From contig JAEUIA010000022.1 in assembly GCA_016795245.1 (NCBI GenBank), positions 16,675-80,674 on the forward strand: a stretch of DNA of 64,000 nucleotides. Direction: 5' to 3'. Positions 17,238-27,351 of this stretch are shown here, piece after piece. The number at the start of each line of letters is the position of its first letter. Positions within the stretch are counted from its first letter, which is position 1. Source of the DNA: Planctomycetota bacterium. GTDB lineage: Bacteria; Planctomycetota; UBA1135; GCA-002686595. The notes under the pieces are model-generated. The model did not search any database. It saw only the letters and a program-made list of their open reading frames with translations, and was not told the origin of the DNA. Made by a program: the position numbers and the translations under genes.

Positions 17238-19910
17238 ATGCTGCGCGGCGCGGCCGCCTTTCTCGCCGGTGCCTCCGGACTCGCCCTGCAGAGCCTGCTC
17301 GTCTCCGCCGGCGGCCTCGCGCTCGGCTACGGGGGCTCGGTCGCGATCGGACTCGCGTTGTGGCTCGCGGCCTGGGCGGTGGGCGCCTTTTGCTCGCGCC
17401 GGAGTTGGGGCGCGCACGCGCACGCGCCGCTTTGGATCGGAACCGCTCTGCTCGTGGTCGCACCGGCGTCGGTCTGGGCCGTGTTGTGGGCCGGATCCGA
17501 GCTCGCCGGCCGCGGATCCGCGCTGCTCGTCGCCGCTTGCGCTCTGAGCGTGCCGGCGTTTCTGCAGGGCTTCTTCCTGCCGATCCTGGCGCGCGGCACG
17601 GCGCAGGTCGGGGGTCTGTTCGCGCTCAACCTGCTGGGCTGCTTCGCGGGCGCGTACGGGATCGCCGATGGGGTCGTGGGCGAGGGCGGGCGACTGTGGG
17701 CGGCGGCAACAGCCGGAGTCGCCGGTCTGGCTGCGGGACTCTGCGCGCTCGCCGCTGTGCGCGCGAGCTCGTCCGCGAGTGTCGCGCCGAGGGCGCACGC
17801 AGACCAGCTGTCGCCGGTGCGCGCCGCGCTGGTCGTGGGGTTGGCGGTGGCGTGGATGTCGGCGCTCGAGTGGCTGCTCTTGCGTCTCGGAGTCCTGTGG
17901 TTCGGCGGCATGCAGAACGCACTCAATGTGGTGTTGTGCGCGTCGCTCCTCGCCCTGGCGCTGGGTGCGGCCTGCTTGCCGCCCCTGGTCGCGCGCCGGC
18001 GTCACGCCTTGCCCACGCTGCTCTGCGTGTGTGCGCTCGGGTCGCTGTGGCCTTTCGTCGCGGCGCCGGCTCTAGCATCTCTGGCCCAGAGCCCCGTGTT
18101 CGTGCGCGCGCTGGTCCTGTGCGGTCCGGCGCTGCTCGGATTCGGTGCCGTGATTCCGTTGGTGCACGCGCGCGTCGCCGCGAGCGGAGACAGCGGCGAC
18201 CGTCTCGCGCGACTCCTGTTGCACGAAGCCTGGGGAGCGGTCCTCGGCATTCCGCTCGTGCACTTCGTGGTGGTGCCGCAGTTCGGTCTGAACGGCGCGC
18301 TCGCCCTGGGCCTCGTGTTCGGTGCGACGGCTCTCTGGGCCGCGGCCGGCGGCAGAGCGGTGCGCCTCATCGTCGTACCGATCCTCCTTCTCGCCGCGCT
18401 CGCGACGCAACTGCCGACGCCCGCGCGAGCTTCGGCGCCGCTCGCGAATCCGGCCTTCACCTTGCTCTCGTTGCGCGAGGATCGCGAGTTCGCGGTCGCC
18501 GTGGTCGACGACGGCCGTCTGGGTGAGCGCACGTTGTTGACCGACGGATTCCGCGCGGCCGGAACCGGGCGCGAGTACCTGTACATGGAAGCGCTCGGAC
18601 ACCTGCCGCTGCTCCTGCACCCCGCGCCGCGCCGAGTGGCCGTGTTGGCGTTGGGGACGGGGACGACGCTCGGCTCGGTCGCGCTGCACACGGAAGTCGA
18701 GCGCATCGACGTGCTCGAGATCTCGCGCGCGGTGGTGGAGGCTGCGCCGTTTTTCATCGAGAAGAATCACGGCGCGCTCAGCGAAGGCCTGCCCGGCCTG
18801 TGCGCGGACGACGACGGCGTGGCGCGCGTCGTCGTGCGCCTCGGCGACGGTCGGCGAAGCCTCGCTACCGCGCCCGACACGTACGACGTGATCACGATGG
18901 AGCCGCTCCTGCCGGACTCGCCGTTCGCGGTCTACCTGTACACGCGCGAGTTCTACGCCATCGCGCGTCGCGCGCTGCGCGCCGGTGGAATCGTGTGTCA
19001 ATGGGTGCCGCCGCACGCGCTCGAACCTGTGACTTTCGACGCGGTGCTGCGCGCCTTCGGCGGCGCGTTCGAATGGTCGGGAGTGTGGGTGTTCGGCACG
19101 CAGGTCGTGCTCATCGGGGCGGCGCACGAACCTGAACTCGAGGCGGCGCGCTGGAGCGGCCATGATGAGCGCTTGGACTCCGCCTTGCAGAGGCTAGGCC
19201 TCGGTTCCGCGCTAGAAGTTGCCGCGCGCTGGTGCGGTCCGGCGCCCGAACCGGATGCGAGCGCGCGCAGTTTGAGCGACGCCGACCCGTGGATCGTGTA
19301 CCGCCCGCGCAGACGCGGCGCAGCGTTGCTGCTGGATCTGCCGCAGAACCTCGCGCAGACCGATGCGGTCGAACATGCGCTCCCCAGCGACTGGTGTCGT
19401 GACCAGCGCGCGGGCGCGCTGCACGCCGCCGCCGGTCAGCGGGCGTTGCGCGGCGCGCGGCGTGCGCACGCCTTCGCCGAAGCCGAACTGCGTCAGGCCT
19501 ACGCACCGGAGTCGACCGCTCCGGAGTTCGACGCGCTGCTCGCCGCCGCGCGCCGCCTCCTGGGCGACGATCCCGATCTCGCCCGTTTCGTGGACGAGGT
19601 CGCGTTCGTGGCCGAGTTGCAGCGCGGGTTGGCTGCGCTGGGCGCGGGTTCGGATCGAGTCCACGCCGAGGCCGCGCGCCGGCCGCTCATCGCGGCGGCA
19701 AAACTGCGGCCCGAGCGAGCGGACGTGCATCTGTACGCCGCCGTGGCTCTGGATCGCGCGGGTGCGGAAGCTATCGCTTTGGAAGCTTTGAAACTGGCGC
19801 TGGAGCTGTGTCCCGGACTCGCGCGCACGAATGAGGCTCGCATCGCACGGCAGCTCGGACTATCCGCTGCGCTCGAAGCGCGCGCGCAGGCCGAAATAAC
19901 AGCCCGTTGA
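17238..19910 (+). CDS. Membrane-anchored spermidine-synthase-like methyltransferase-fold protein
   Basis: About 890 residues. The first half (about 1-400) is a run of hydrophobic helices resembling the transporter-like domain fused to many SpeE-like proteins. The second part has a Rossmann fold with VAVLALGTGTTLGSVAL (cofactor loop), an acidic residue at the end of the next strand (IDVLEIS) and YDVITMEPLLPDSP, the SpeE-type arrangement. The last 150 residues are helical and TPR-like. True spermidine synthases are soluble and about 300 residues long, so the substrate is unknown. The start is uncertain: ATG 17238, GTG 17214 or TTG 17196, the last overlapping the EIIA stop. Confidence 0.75.
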   Translation: MLRGAAAFLAGASGLALQSLLVSAGGLALGYGGSVAIGLALWLAAWAVGAFCSRRSWGAHAHAPLWIGTALLVVAPASVWAVLWAGSELAGRGSALLVAACALSVPAFLQGFFLPILARGTAQVGGLFALNLLGCFAGAYGIADGVVGEGGRLWAAATAGVAGLAAGLCALAAVRASSSASVAPRAHADQLSPVRAALVVGLAVAWMSALEWLLLRLGVLWFGGMQNALNVVLCASLLALALGAACLPPLVARRRHALPTLLCVCALGSLWPFVAAPALASLAQSPVFVRALVLCGPALLGFGAVIPLVHARVAASGDSGDRLARLLLHEAWGAVLGIPLVHFVVVPQFGLNGALALGLVFGATALWAAAGGRAVRLIVVPILLLAALATQLPTPARASAPLANPAFTLLSLREDREFAVAVVDDGRLGERTLLTDGFRAAGTGREYLYMEALGHLPLLLHPAPRRVAVLALGTGTTLGSVALHTEVERIDVLEISRAVVEAAPFFIEKNHGALSEGLPGLCADDDGVARVVVRLGDGRRSLATAPDTYDVITMEPLLPDSPFAVYLYTREFYAIARRALRAGGIVCQWVPPHALEPVTFDAVLRAFGGAFEWSGVWVFGTQVVLIGAAHEPELEAARWSGHDERLDSALQRLGLGSALEVAARWCGPAPEPDASARSLSDADPWIVYRPRRRGAALLLDLPQNLAQTDAVEHALPSDWCRDQRAGALHAAAGQRALRGARRAHAFAEAELRQAYAPESTAPEFDALLAAARRLLGDDPDLARFVDEVAFVAELQRGLAALGAGSDRVHAEAARRPLIAAAKLRPERADVHLYAAVALDRAGAEAIALEALKLALELCPGLARTNEARIARQLGLSAALEARAQAEITAR

Positions 19911-20012
19911 ACGCTGCCTGTTCGCTTTGAGTTCAACCCCGATGTGCCCCTGTCTATCGTCGGGCCCAAGGGGCAAGATCACGAACGTCGCGACCCTTCC
20001 CTGGAATCGATC

Positions 20013-21449
20013 ATGCGCACACGCAACACACTCATCGTCGGCCTGGCGTTCGCCGGACTCGCCTTCGGCTTCGCGCGCCCCGAACTCCCGTACGAGAAGA
20101 TCGCGCGCGATTTCGCGGCGGCCAACGGGCTCGGCGACGCTGCGCCGGAGTCGCTCAAGTACGAGGACGTGCTGGCGAAGAGTTTCGTGAAGCTCGAGCT
20201 GGGCGCCTTCGACGTGCGCTTCCCGCGCTCCGCGCTCGCCACGCACGGTGAAGAGTTCAAGACCTGCGCCGCGGCACTCGTCGCCGCGCAGGAGGAATTC
20301 GTCGACTGGCTCAACCCGAACACGGTGGACAAGGCGCTGCGCGACGATCTCAAGGTTCTCACGGCCTGGGTCAAATCCTGGCGCACGCAGTCGCTGGCGC
20401 GCGGCAAGTCGGGCGAAGAGAGCGACGTTGCCAAACTCGTCGGCGCCACACCCGCGCAATTGGAGGCGTCCAAGCACTTGTTCAACGCCTTGGCGAAAGG
20501 CGAAGCGCTGGGCCCCGCGCGCGAGGTTGCGTTGCATCCGCGGTTGATCCTCTTGCCGACGCGCAAGCTGTTCAGCGAGTTCGTGTTCTTCACCGGCTGG
20601 ATCGCGAGCGACATGCGCGGCTTGTTCTGGCTCGAGAACGTGCCCGACTGGACGCAGTGCTACGTCGTCGACGATCAGCTCATCGCGCTCGAGTACGGCA
20701 TCGCGAACCGTCCGCCGAACGACTACACCTCGGGCACCTCGATGGACCTCCTGCTTCAGCAACAAGTCGCGCAGCTCGGGACCAATTCGCTGCTGCTCGC
20801 GCACTACAAGGAGCGCGTCCCGGGCGCCTTCATCGGCGGCTTGTCGATGAACCTCGTGATCGACACCTACGGCAGCGTGCAGACGCGCGTCGACGGCGAC
20901 ACGCGCTCCAAGGTCACGCAGAAGCGCGACGTCTTCGTCGCCGGCGGCGCCAGCGAAGGCGGCTTCCTGGCCAAGAACTCGGCCGAGACGAAGTGGCGCG
21001 AGAACGGGGGACGCGACCACTTCATCCCGACGCTGCGTGCCGCCCAGGAAGACGGCAACAAGCTGGCCAAGGACTCGAAGCAGAAGAACCTCGTCTTCGC
21101 GGTCCGCTCCGACGACGGCGGCGACAAGTGGGCGGCGATCGCGCCGTTCTTCAGCGAGGCCGGGCCGGAGCACAAGCCGGCCGCCAAGTTCGAAGGCGAC
21201 TACGCCGAGTTCCTGCGTGCGTACAAGAGCGCCTTCATCTACTGGTTGCAGACCAAATCGCAGAGCAATGAGAAGGCTTCCCGCGAAAAGTTCGCACTGC
21301 TCCTCAGGAAGCTCGACGATCCCAACATGGCGGTCGATTTCGAGTCCGTGTTCAAGGACGTGTACGACGGCGCAGCCCTGTCCGCCCCCGATGCGGACAA
21401 GGAGTCGCTCGAAGGCCGGTTCCTGATCTGGTTGTCGCGCCAGCGCTGA
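20013..21449 (+). CDS. Secreted protein of unknown function
   Basis: 478 residues from the ATG at 20013, which starts a signal peptide (MRTRNTLIVGLAFAGLAFGF, cleavage near Ala22). The mature protein is mixed alpha/beta without membrane helices. The segment FVFFTGWIASDMRGLFWLEN and a Lys-rich C-terminal helix stand out, but I recognise no domain. It has no catalytic motif I can name. It stands between the SpeE-like gene and the convergent tsaC-type fusion. Confidence 0.7.
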   Translation: MRTRNTLIVGLAFAGLAFGFARPELPYEKIARDFAAANGLGDAAPESLKYEDVLAKSFVKLELGAFDVRFPRSALATHGEEFKTCAAALVAAQEEFVDWLNPNTVDKALRDDLKVLTAWVKSWRTQSLARGKSGEESDVAKLVGATPAQLEASKHLFNALAKGEALGPAREVALHPRLILLPTRKLFSEFVFFTGWIASDMRGLFWLENVPDWTQCYVVDDQLIALEYGIANRPPNDYTSGTSMDLLLQQQVAQLGTNSLLLAHYKERVPGAFIGGLSMNLVIDTYGSVQTRVDGDTRSKVTQKRDVFVAGGASEGGFLAKNSAETKWRENGGRDHFIPTLRAAQEDGNKLAKDSKQKNLVFAVRSDDGGDKWAAIAPFFSEAGPEHKPAAKFEGDYAEFLRAYKSAFIYWLQTKSQSNEKASREKFALLLRKLDDPNMAVDFESVFKDVYDGAALSAPDADKESLEGRFLIWLSRQR

Positions 21450-21486
21450 CGCGCCTGGCCGCCGCAGCGACTTTTTCTACGGGCTC

Positions 21487-22581
21487 CTAGGCCCACTCCG
21501 GCAGGCGCGCCTCGATCGCCGCGCGGATCTGGCGCGCCGTGCGTTCGTAGTCGGCGCGCGTGCCGCCGATCGGATCGGAGATGTTCACTCCGTTCGGATC
21601 GAGCAGCAGGACGAGCTTCGAGCGCCCGGGCGGGAGGATGCGGCGCAACTCGTCGACGTGACTCGCGGTGAGTCCGTACACACGGTCCATGCGCGTGGTT
21701 TCCTCGAGCGTCGCGGAGCGCGAGCGGTGTCCCGACAGATCGATGCCGTCGTCGGCCAGGACGTCGACGGAGAACTGCGAGGCCGGCGCGCCGTTCGCGG
21801 CTTGGACGCCCATCGACTGGACGCTGAAACCGAAGTCCGCCAGTCCCTTGGGATCGGTCATCAAGCGTTTCGCGAGCAGTTCGCGCGCCAGCGCCTCGGC
21901 CATCGGACTGCGGCAGGTGTTGCCGGTGCACACGAACGCGAGCTTCAAGCCTGCGACGGCGCGCAGTTGCTCTGGAGTGAAAAGGCCCGCCCGCAGCAGT
22001 TCGAAACGGCCGCGTCCGAGCCGCAGCACGCTCGAAGCCTCGCCCATGCGCGAGGGCCCGCCGTCGACGACGATCTCCACGGCGGATTCGAACTGCGCTT
22101 CGACTGCATCCGCGTCGGTGGCGGGCGCGCTGCCGTGGCGATTCGCGCTCGTCATCACGACCGGGAAGGGCAGGTCCGCGAGGATGGCGCTCGTGGCCTT
22201 GTGCGCGGGCACGCGCACGCCGGTCCAATCGTCGCGCGCCACCCGTTCCAGCCCGGACGGAACTCCGGGCAAGACCAGCGTCAGCGGGCCGGGCCAGTAG
22301 CGCTCCGCCAGCCGGCGCGCCATGGGCGACAGCGCGGGGAAGGCGTCCAAGGCACGCGCATCGCCGGCGTGCCAGGTCAGCGCCATGTCCGTCGGGCGGT
22401 CCTTGGCTTCGACCAGGCGCGCGAGCGCCGCGGCGTCGTCCGCGCGCACCGCGAGACCGTACACGGTCTCCGTGGGCAGCGCCGCCAGACCGCCCCGTTC
22501 GAGCACGTCGCGCACGCGGCGGACGATTTCGGGGGCGGGCGTCTCGTCCAGGACGCGGGCGCGTTCTCGAGCAGTGCTCAT
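21487..22581 (-). CDS. Fusion: threonylcarbamoyl-AMP synthase (TsaC/Sua5) + YwlE-like phosphatase
   Basis: 364 residues. Residues about 15-200 are a YrdC domain (LPTETVYGLA near 36, KDRP near 60, PGPLTLVLPG near 97, TSAN at 144), which makes threonylcarbamoyl-AMP for the t6A tRNA modification. Residues about 212-364 form a low-molecular-weight phosphatase domain: P-loop Cys218-TGNTC-Arg224 followed by SPMAEAL, and the general acid Asp336 in SDPIGG. The P-loop Thr222 matches the Thr that gives Bacillus YwlE its phospho-arginine selectivity, so arginine phosphatase is possible. In Bacillus the two functions are encoded by neighbouring genes (ywlC, ywlE). The ATG at 22581 is chosen as the first Met before the domain. 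Confidence 0.9.
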   Translation of the reverse strand: MSTARERARVLDETPAPEIVRRVRDVLERGGLAALPTETVYGLAVRADDAAALARLVEAKDRPTDMALTWHAGDARALDAFPALSPMARRLAERYWPGPLTLVLPGVPSGLERVARDDWTGVRVPAHKATSAILADLPFPVVMTSANRHGSAPATDADAVEAQFESAVEIVVDGGPSRMGEASSVLRLGRGRFELLRAGLFTPEQLRAVAGLKLAFVCTGNTCRSPMAEALARELLAKRLMTDPKGLADFGFSVQSMGVQAANGAPASQFSVDVLADDGIDLSGHRSRSATLEETTRMDRVYGLTASHVDELRRILPPGRSKLVLLLDPNGVNISDPIGGTRADYERTARQIRAAIEARLPEWA

Positions 22582-22666
22582 CGTGGGGCGCTCGGCTCGG
22601 GCGTGGTCGCGCGCAAGCGGCAGCGTTAGCCTATCGGACGATCGACGGGCTTTCACCCGAACCATC

Positions 22667-23481
22667 ATGGAGGTTTCGAAAGACGACAAGCGCGCGAACC
22701 CCGAGCCGGAGAGCGTCGAGCGCGCCGCGGAGGTCGCTCGCACGGTCGAGCGCTCGGCCGCGACGGAGCGCATGCTCGCGAGCCTCGCGGCGGGCCTGGC
22801 CCACGAAATCAAGAATCCCTTGTCCACGATGGCGATCAATCTGGCGCTCCTGGAGGAGGAATGGGGGCGCGGGCGCGAGGGGGGGGAGCCCAGTGCGCGC
22901 GAGAAGCGCGCCTTGAAGCGCGTCGCCACGCTGCAGCGCGAGATCTCGCGCCTCGAGACCATCGTCGAGGATTTTCTGCGCTACGCGCGCGGCGGCGTGG
23001 TCAATCGCTCGCCCCGCGATCTGTGCCAGGTCGTGCGCGAGACGCTGGAGTTCGTCGAGCCGGAAGACACCCTGCAGGGCATTCGCCACCACGCGGAACT
23101 GCCGGTGGGGTTGCCGCTCGTGATGCTGGACGACGGCGCCTTCCGCCAGGCGCTCTTGAACCTGTTCGTGAACGCGCGCCACGCGATGCCCATGGGCGGC
23201 GAATTGATCGTGCGCGTGCAACGCAGCGGGAATCAGGTCGAACTGTCGGTCACCGACACGGGCGTGGGGATGCCGCCGGACGCGCTCGAGCGCTGCTTCG
23301 ACGTCTACTGGTCCACCAAGAAGGGCGGTACGGGTCTCGGGCTCTCGACGACGCGCCGCATCGTGGAAGAGCACGGCGGGCACATCACGGTCATCTCCGA
23401 GCCCACGCGCGGCACGAGCTTCTCGATCTTCCTGCCGCTGATCGTCGAGATTCACAAGCAGCGCGGACCTGAGGAAAGAGC

Positions 23482-23485
<4 letters not shown>
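22667..23485 (+). CDS. Soluble sensor histidine kinase (NtrB-type)
   Basis: 272 residues with no membrane helix and no recognisable sensor domain, only about 35 charged residues before the kinase core. The phospho-acceptor is His46 in LAHEIKNPLS. The N box (NLFVNARHAM), G1 (TDTGVGMP) and G2 (GGTGLGLS) are all intact. The stop overlaps the start of the response regulator gene (ATGA), so the two are a cognate pair. The signal may be supplied by a partner protein, as in NtrB-like kinases. Confidence 0.93.
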
Positions 23486-24855
<1,370 letters not shown>

Positions 24856-24858
24856 ACC

Positions 24859-24915
24859 CCTGCCAGCGCGGCAGACCCGCGCGGAACGAGCCGGGGAGCC
24901 TGCCAGTCCGGCAGG
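24859..24915 (+). promoter_or_regulatory. Two 17-bp dyads 40 bp apart, possible activator binding sites
   Basis: Copies at 24859-24875 and 24899-24915 share the pattern CCTGCCAGNNCGGCAGR and differ at three positions; each is an inverted repeat (CTGCC/GGCAG) with a 5-base centre. The spacing is exactly 40 bp, about four helical turns. They lie roughly 140 and 100 bases before the predicted dnaK transcription start, the usual place for NtrC-type enhancer sites. Alternatively they are stem-loops that end the kinase/regulator transcript; there is no T-run after either. Confidence 0.5.
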
Positions 24916-24979
24916 AAGGGCCCGGCGACGGTGACGCGGTAAGGCCTTATGCAGTAATGACTTCTGTCGCCTCCGAGGG

Positions 24980-24994
24980 TGGCACGCCGTTTGT
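24980..24994 (+). promoter_or_regulatory. Sigma54-like -24/-12 element upstream of dnaK
   Basis: TGGCACG (24980-24986), four bases, then TTGT (24991-24994). The sigma54 consensus is TGGCACG-N4-TTGC, so the only mismatch is the last C, an important base of the -12 GC. Transcription would begin near 25006, 22 bases before the dnaK ATG. No CIRCE operator is visible here. Confidence 0.5.
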
Positions 24995-25027
24995 CTAAGG
25001 GGGGAGGCGAAAGGACACCCAAGACTC

Positions 25028-26935
25028 ATGGCTCAACAAGGCAAGATCATCGGAATCGACCTCGGCACGACCAACTCCGTCGTGTGCGTGATGGAGGGCG
25101 GCGCCCCCGTCGTCATCCCCAACGCCGAGGGCGGTCGTACCACCCCGTCGGTCGTCGCGTTCCAACCCGACGGTGCCGTCCTGGTCGGCGCGCCGGCGAA
25201 GCGTCAGGCGGTCACGAACCCCACGCGCACGATCGCTTCGATCAAGCGCTTCATGGGGCGTCGCCACCACGAAGTCGCGATGGAAGAAAAGAACGTGGCG
25301 TACAAGCTCGTCGGCGGAGCGGACGAACTCGTCAAGGTCGAGATCGACTCGAAGCGCCTGACGCCGCCCGAGATCAGCGCCAAGGTCCTCGGTTACTTGA
25401 AGGAAGCGGCCGAGTCCTATCTCGGCGAGAAGGTCACGCGCGCGGTCATCACCGTGCCTGCGTACTTCAACGACGCACAGCGCCAGGCGACGAAGGACGC
25501 CGGCACCATCGCCGGTCTCACCGTCGAGCGCATCATCAACGAGCCGACGGCGTCCGCGCTCGCCTTCGGTCTGGACAAGCAGAAGTCGGGCCGCATCGCG
25601 GTGTTCGACTTCGGCGGCGGCACGTTCGACATCTCGATCCTCGAGATCGGCGACGGCGTGTTCGAAGTGCTCGCCACGAACGGCGACACGCATCTCGGTG
25701 GCGACGACTTCGACAAGGCGCTGATCGATCACGTGGCTGAAGAGTTCAAGAAGTCCTCGGGCATCGACGTCCGCAAGGACCCGATGGCCATGCAGCGCCT
25801 CAAGGAAGCCTGCGAGAAGGCCAAGATCGACCTGTCCTCGATGCCGCAGACCGACATCAACCTGCCGTTCATCACGGCGGATGCGTCGGGTCCCAAGCAC
25901 CTTCAGGTCGGCATCACGCGCTCGAAATTCGAAGCGCTGATCGACGGCCTCATCGACCGCGCCAAAGGCCCGTGCTTGCAGGCCTTGAAGGACGCCGGCA
26001 TCGACACGAGCAAGATCGACGACGTGATCCTCGTCGGCGGATCGACGCGCGTTCCCGCCGTGCAGGCGCTCGCCAAGAAGATCTTCAACCGCGAACCGAA
26101 CCGCGGCGTCAACCCGGACGAAGTCGTGGCCCTGGGCGCCGCGATCCAAGGCGCGGTGCTGGCGGGCGAGGTCAAGGACGTCGTCCTGCTCGACGTCACG
26201 CCGCTCTCGCTAGGTATCGAGACGCTGGGTGGCGTGTGCACGAAACTCATCGAGAAGAACACCACGATCCCGTCCAGCAAGAGCCAGGTGTTCTCGACCG
26301 CGAGCGACAACCAGCCGAGTGTCGAGATCCACGTCTTGCAGGGCGAGCGCGAGTTCGCGCGCGACAACCGCACGCTGGGCAAGTTCCACCTCGACGGCAT
26401 CGCTTCGGCACCGCGCGGGATGCCGCAGATCGAAGTGACCTTCGACATCGACGCCAACGGCATCTTGAACGTCAAGGCCGTCGACAAGGGCACCGGCAAG
26501 CAGCAGTCGATCCGCCTCGAAGCCTCCTCGGGCTTGTCGAAGGAAGAGATCGAGCGCATGCGCCGCGATGCCGAAACGCACGCGGCTGAGGACAAGGCGA
26601 AGCGCGAGATGGTCGATCTGAAGAATCAGGCCGATCACGCCGTGCACGAAATCGAGAAGCAGCTCACGGAGCACAAAGCCAAGCTGCCCGCCGATGTCGT
26701 GTCCGAGATCGAAGCGGCGCGCGACGCCTTGAAGACGGCTGCGCAAGGTGCGGACAAGGCCGCGCTGCAAACGGCGCTGTCCGACCTGCAGACGAAGGCG
26801 CAGAAGATCGGCGCCGCGGTCAACGCACAAGCTCAGGCGGCGAGCGGCGACGAAGCACCCCCGCGGGCTGAGGGCAAGTCGGGCTCGAAGAGCGACGACG
26901 AACCGGTCGACGCCGATTTCGAAGTCAAGGCCTGA
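25028..26935 (+). CDS. dnaK: Chaperone DnaK (Hsp70)
   Basis: 635 residues, normal length. The ATPase domain begins [11 protein letters not shown] and has the phosphate loop [13 protein letters not shown] and [11 protein letters not shown]; the substrate-binding domain and helical lid follow (about 390-600), ending in a disordered acidic tail with DADFEV. It folds and protects proteins with DnaJ and GrpE, neither of which is encoded nearby. A purine-rich ribosome-binding stretch lies 10-20 bases upstream of the ATG. Control may be by the adjacent sigma54 activator (see upstream sites). A strong terminator follows. Confidence 0.98.
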   Translation: MAQQGKIIGIDLGTTNSVVCVMEGGAPVVIPNAEGGRTTPSVVAFQPDGAVLVGAPAKRQAVTNPTRTIASIKRFMGRRHHEVAMEEKNVAYKLVGGADELVKVEIDSKRLTPPEISAKVLGYLKEAAESYLGEKVTRAVITVPAYFNDAQRQATKDAGTIAGLTVERIINEPTASALAFGLDKQKSGRIAVFDFGGGTFDISILEIGDGVFEVLATNGDTHLGGDDFDKALIDHVAEEFKKSSGIDVRKDPMAMQRLKEACEKAKIDLSSMPQTDINLPFITADASGPKHLQVGITRSKFEALIDGLIDRAKGPCLQALKDAGIDTSKIDDVILVGGSTRVPAVQALAKKIFNREPNRGVNPDEVVALGAAIQGAVLAGEVKDVVLLDVTPLSLGIETLGGVCTKLIEKNTTIPSSKSQVFSTASDNQPSVEIHVLQGEREFARDNRTLGKFHLDGIASAPRGMPQIEVTFDIDANGILNVKAVDKGTGKQQSIRLEASSGLSKEEIERMRRDAETHAAEDKAKREMVDLKNQADHAVHEIEKQLTEHKAKLPADVVSEIEAARDALKTAAQGADKAALQTALSDLQTKAQKIGAAVNAQAQAASGDEAPPRAEGKSGSKSDDEPVDADFEVKA

Positions 26936-26956
26936 GCGCTTCGGGCACCTGAAGTC

Positions 26957-26993
26957 CGCGCGCGGCGCCGGTCTAGGACCGGGGCCGCGCGCG
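26957..26993 (+). terminator. Strong hairpin terminator after dnaK
   Basis: A near-perfect stem: ten base pairs (26957-26966 with 26984-26993), one G/G mismatch, six more base pairs (26968-26973 with 26977-26982) and a 3-base loop. It starts 22 bases after the dnaK stop and is followed by CTCGTTT, a weak T-run. Confidence 0.8.
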
Positions 26994-27351
26994 CTCGTTT
27001 GCCGGCAGTTCCGCCGCTAGTCCTGCGGGTCTGACTCAAGGGCGGCCGCGACGGCGCGAGCGCTCTTCGCCGCGGCGTCGGCGGACTTGCACACGGCGTG
27101 CGGTCGCAACCGAGCGCACGAGCGGAAGCGCACGAGGGACTGGGAACGTGTGTGTCCCTGGCGCGCGCCACATGGACTGCAGCAACTGGTACAGGCTTTG
27201 CTTCCGCACGCACGAAACCCTCGGGGATCGTCGGTGAGCCTTGTCTGCCAGGTCCGGTTCGCCGGCGATCCCCAGTTTCATTCCCTCGCGCCGCTCTCTT
27301 TCGTGTTGAGTCGCGTTTGAGGGCGCACCCTCGCACCGCTACTGTGTCCGC
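26994..27351. other. Intergenic region without a recognisable gene
   Basis: About 358 bases between the dnaK terminator and the ABC ATPase gene. Small open frames exist on both strands but none has a plausible start, length or composition. The only feature I can point to is a possible promoter at its right end. Confidence 0.5.
27317..27345 (+). promoter_or_regulatory. Possible promoter directly before the ABC ATPase start
   Basis: TTGAGG (27317-27322), 17 bases, TACTGT (27340-27345). The GTG start at 27352 is only 6 bases beyond the -10-like box, so transcription would begin at or next to the start codon, giving a leaderless message. Weak matches (4/6 and 3/6). Confidence 0.3.

Noticed and set aside
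24856..25027. CIRCE/HrcA operator in front of dnaK
   Set aside because: No TTAGCACTC-N9-GAGTGCTAA or close variant is present.
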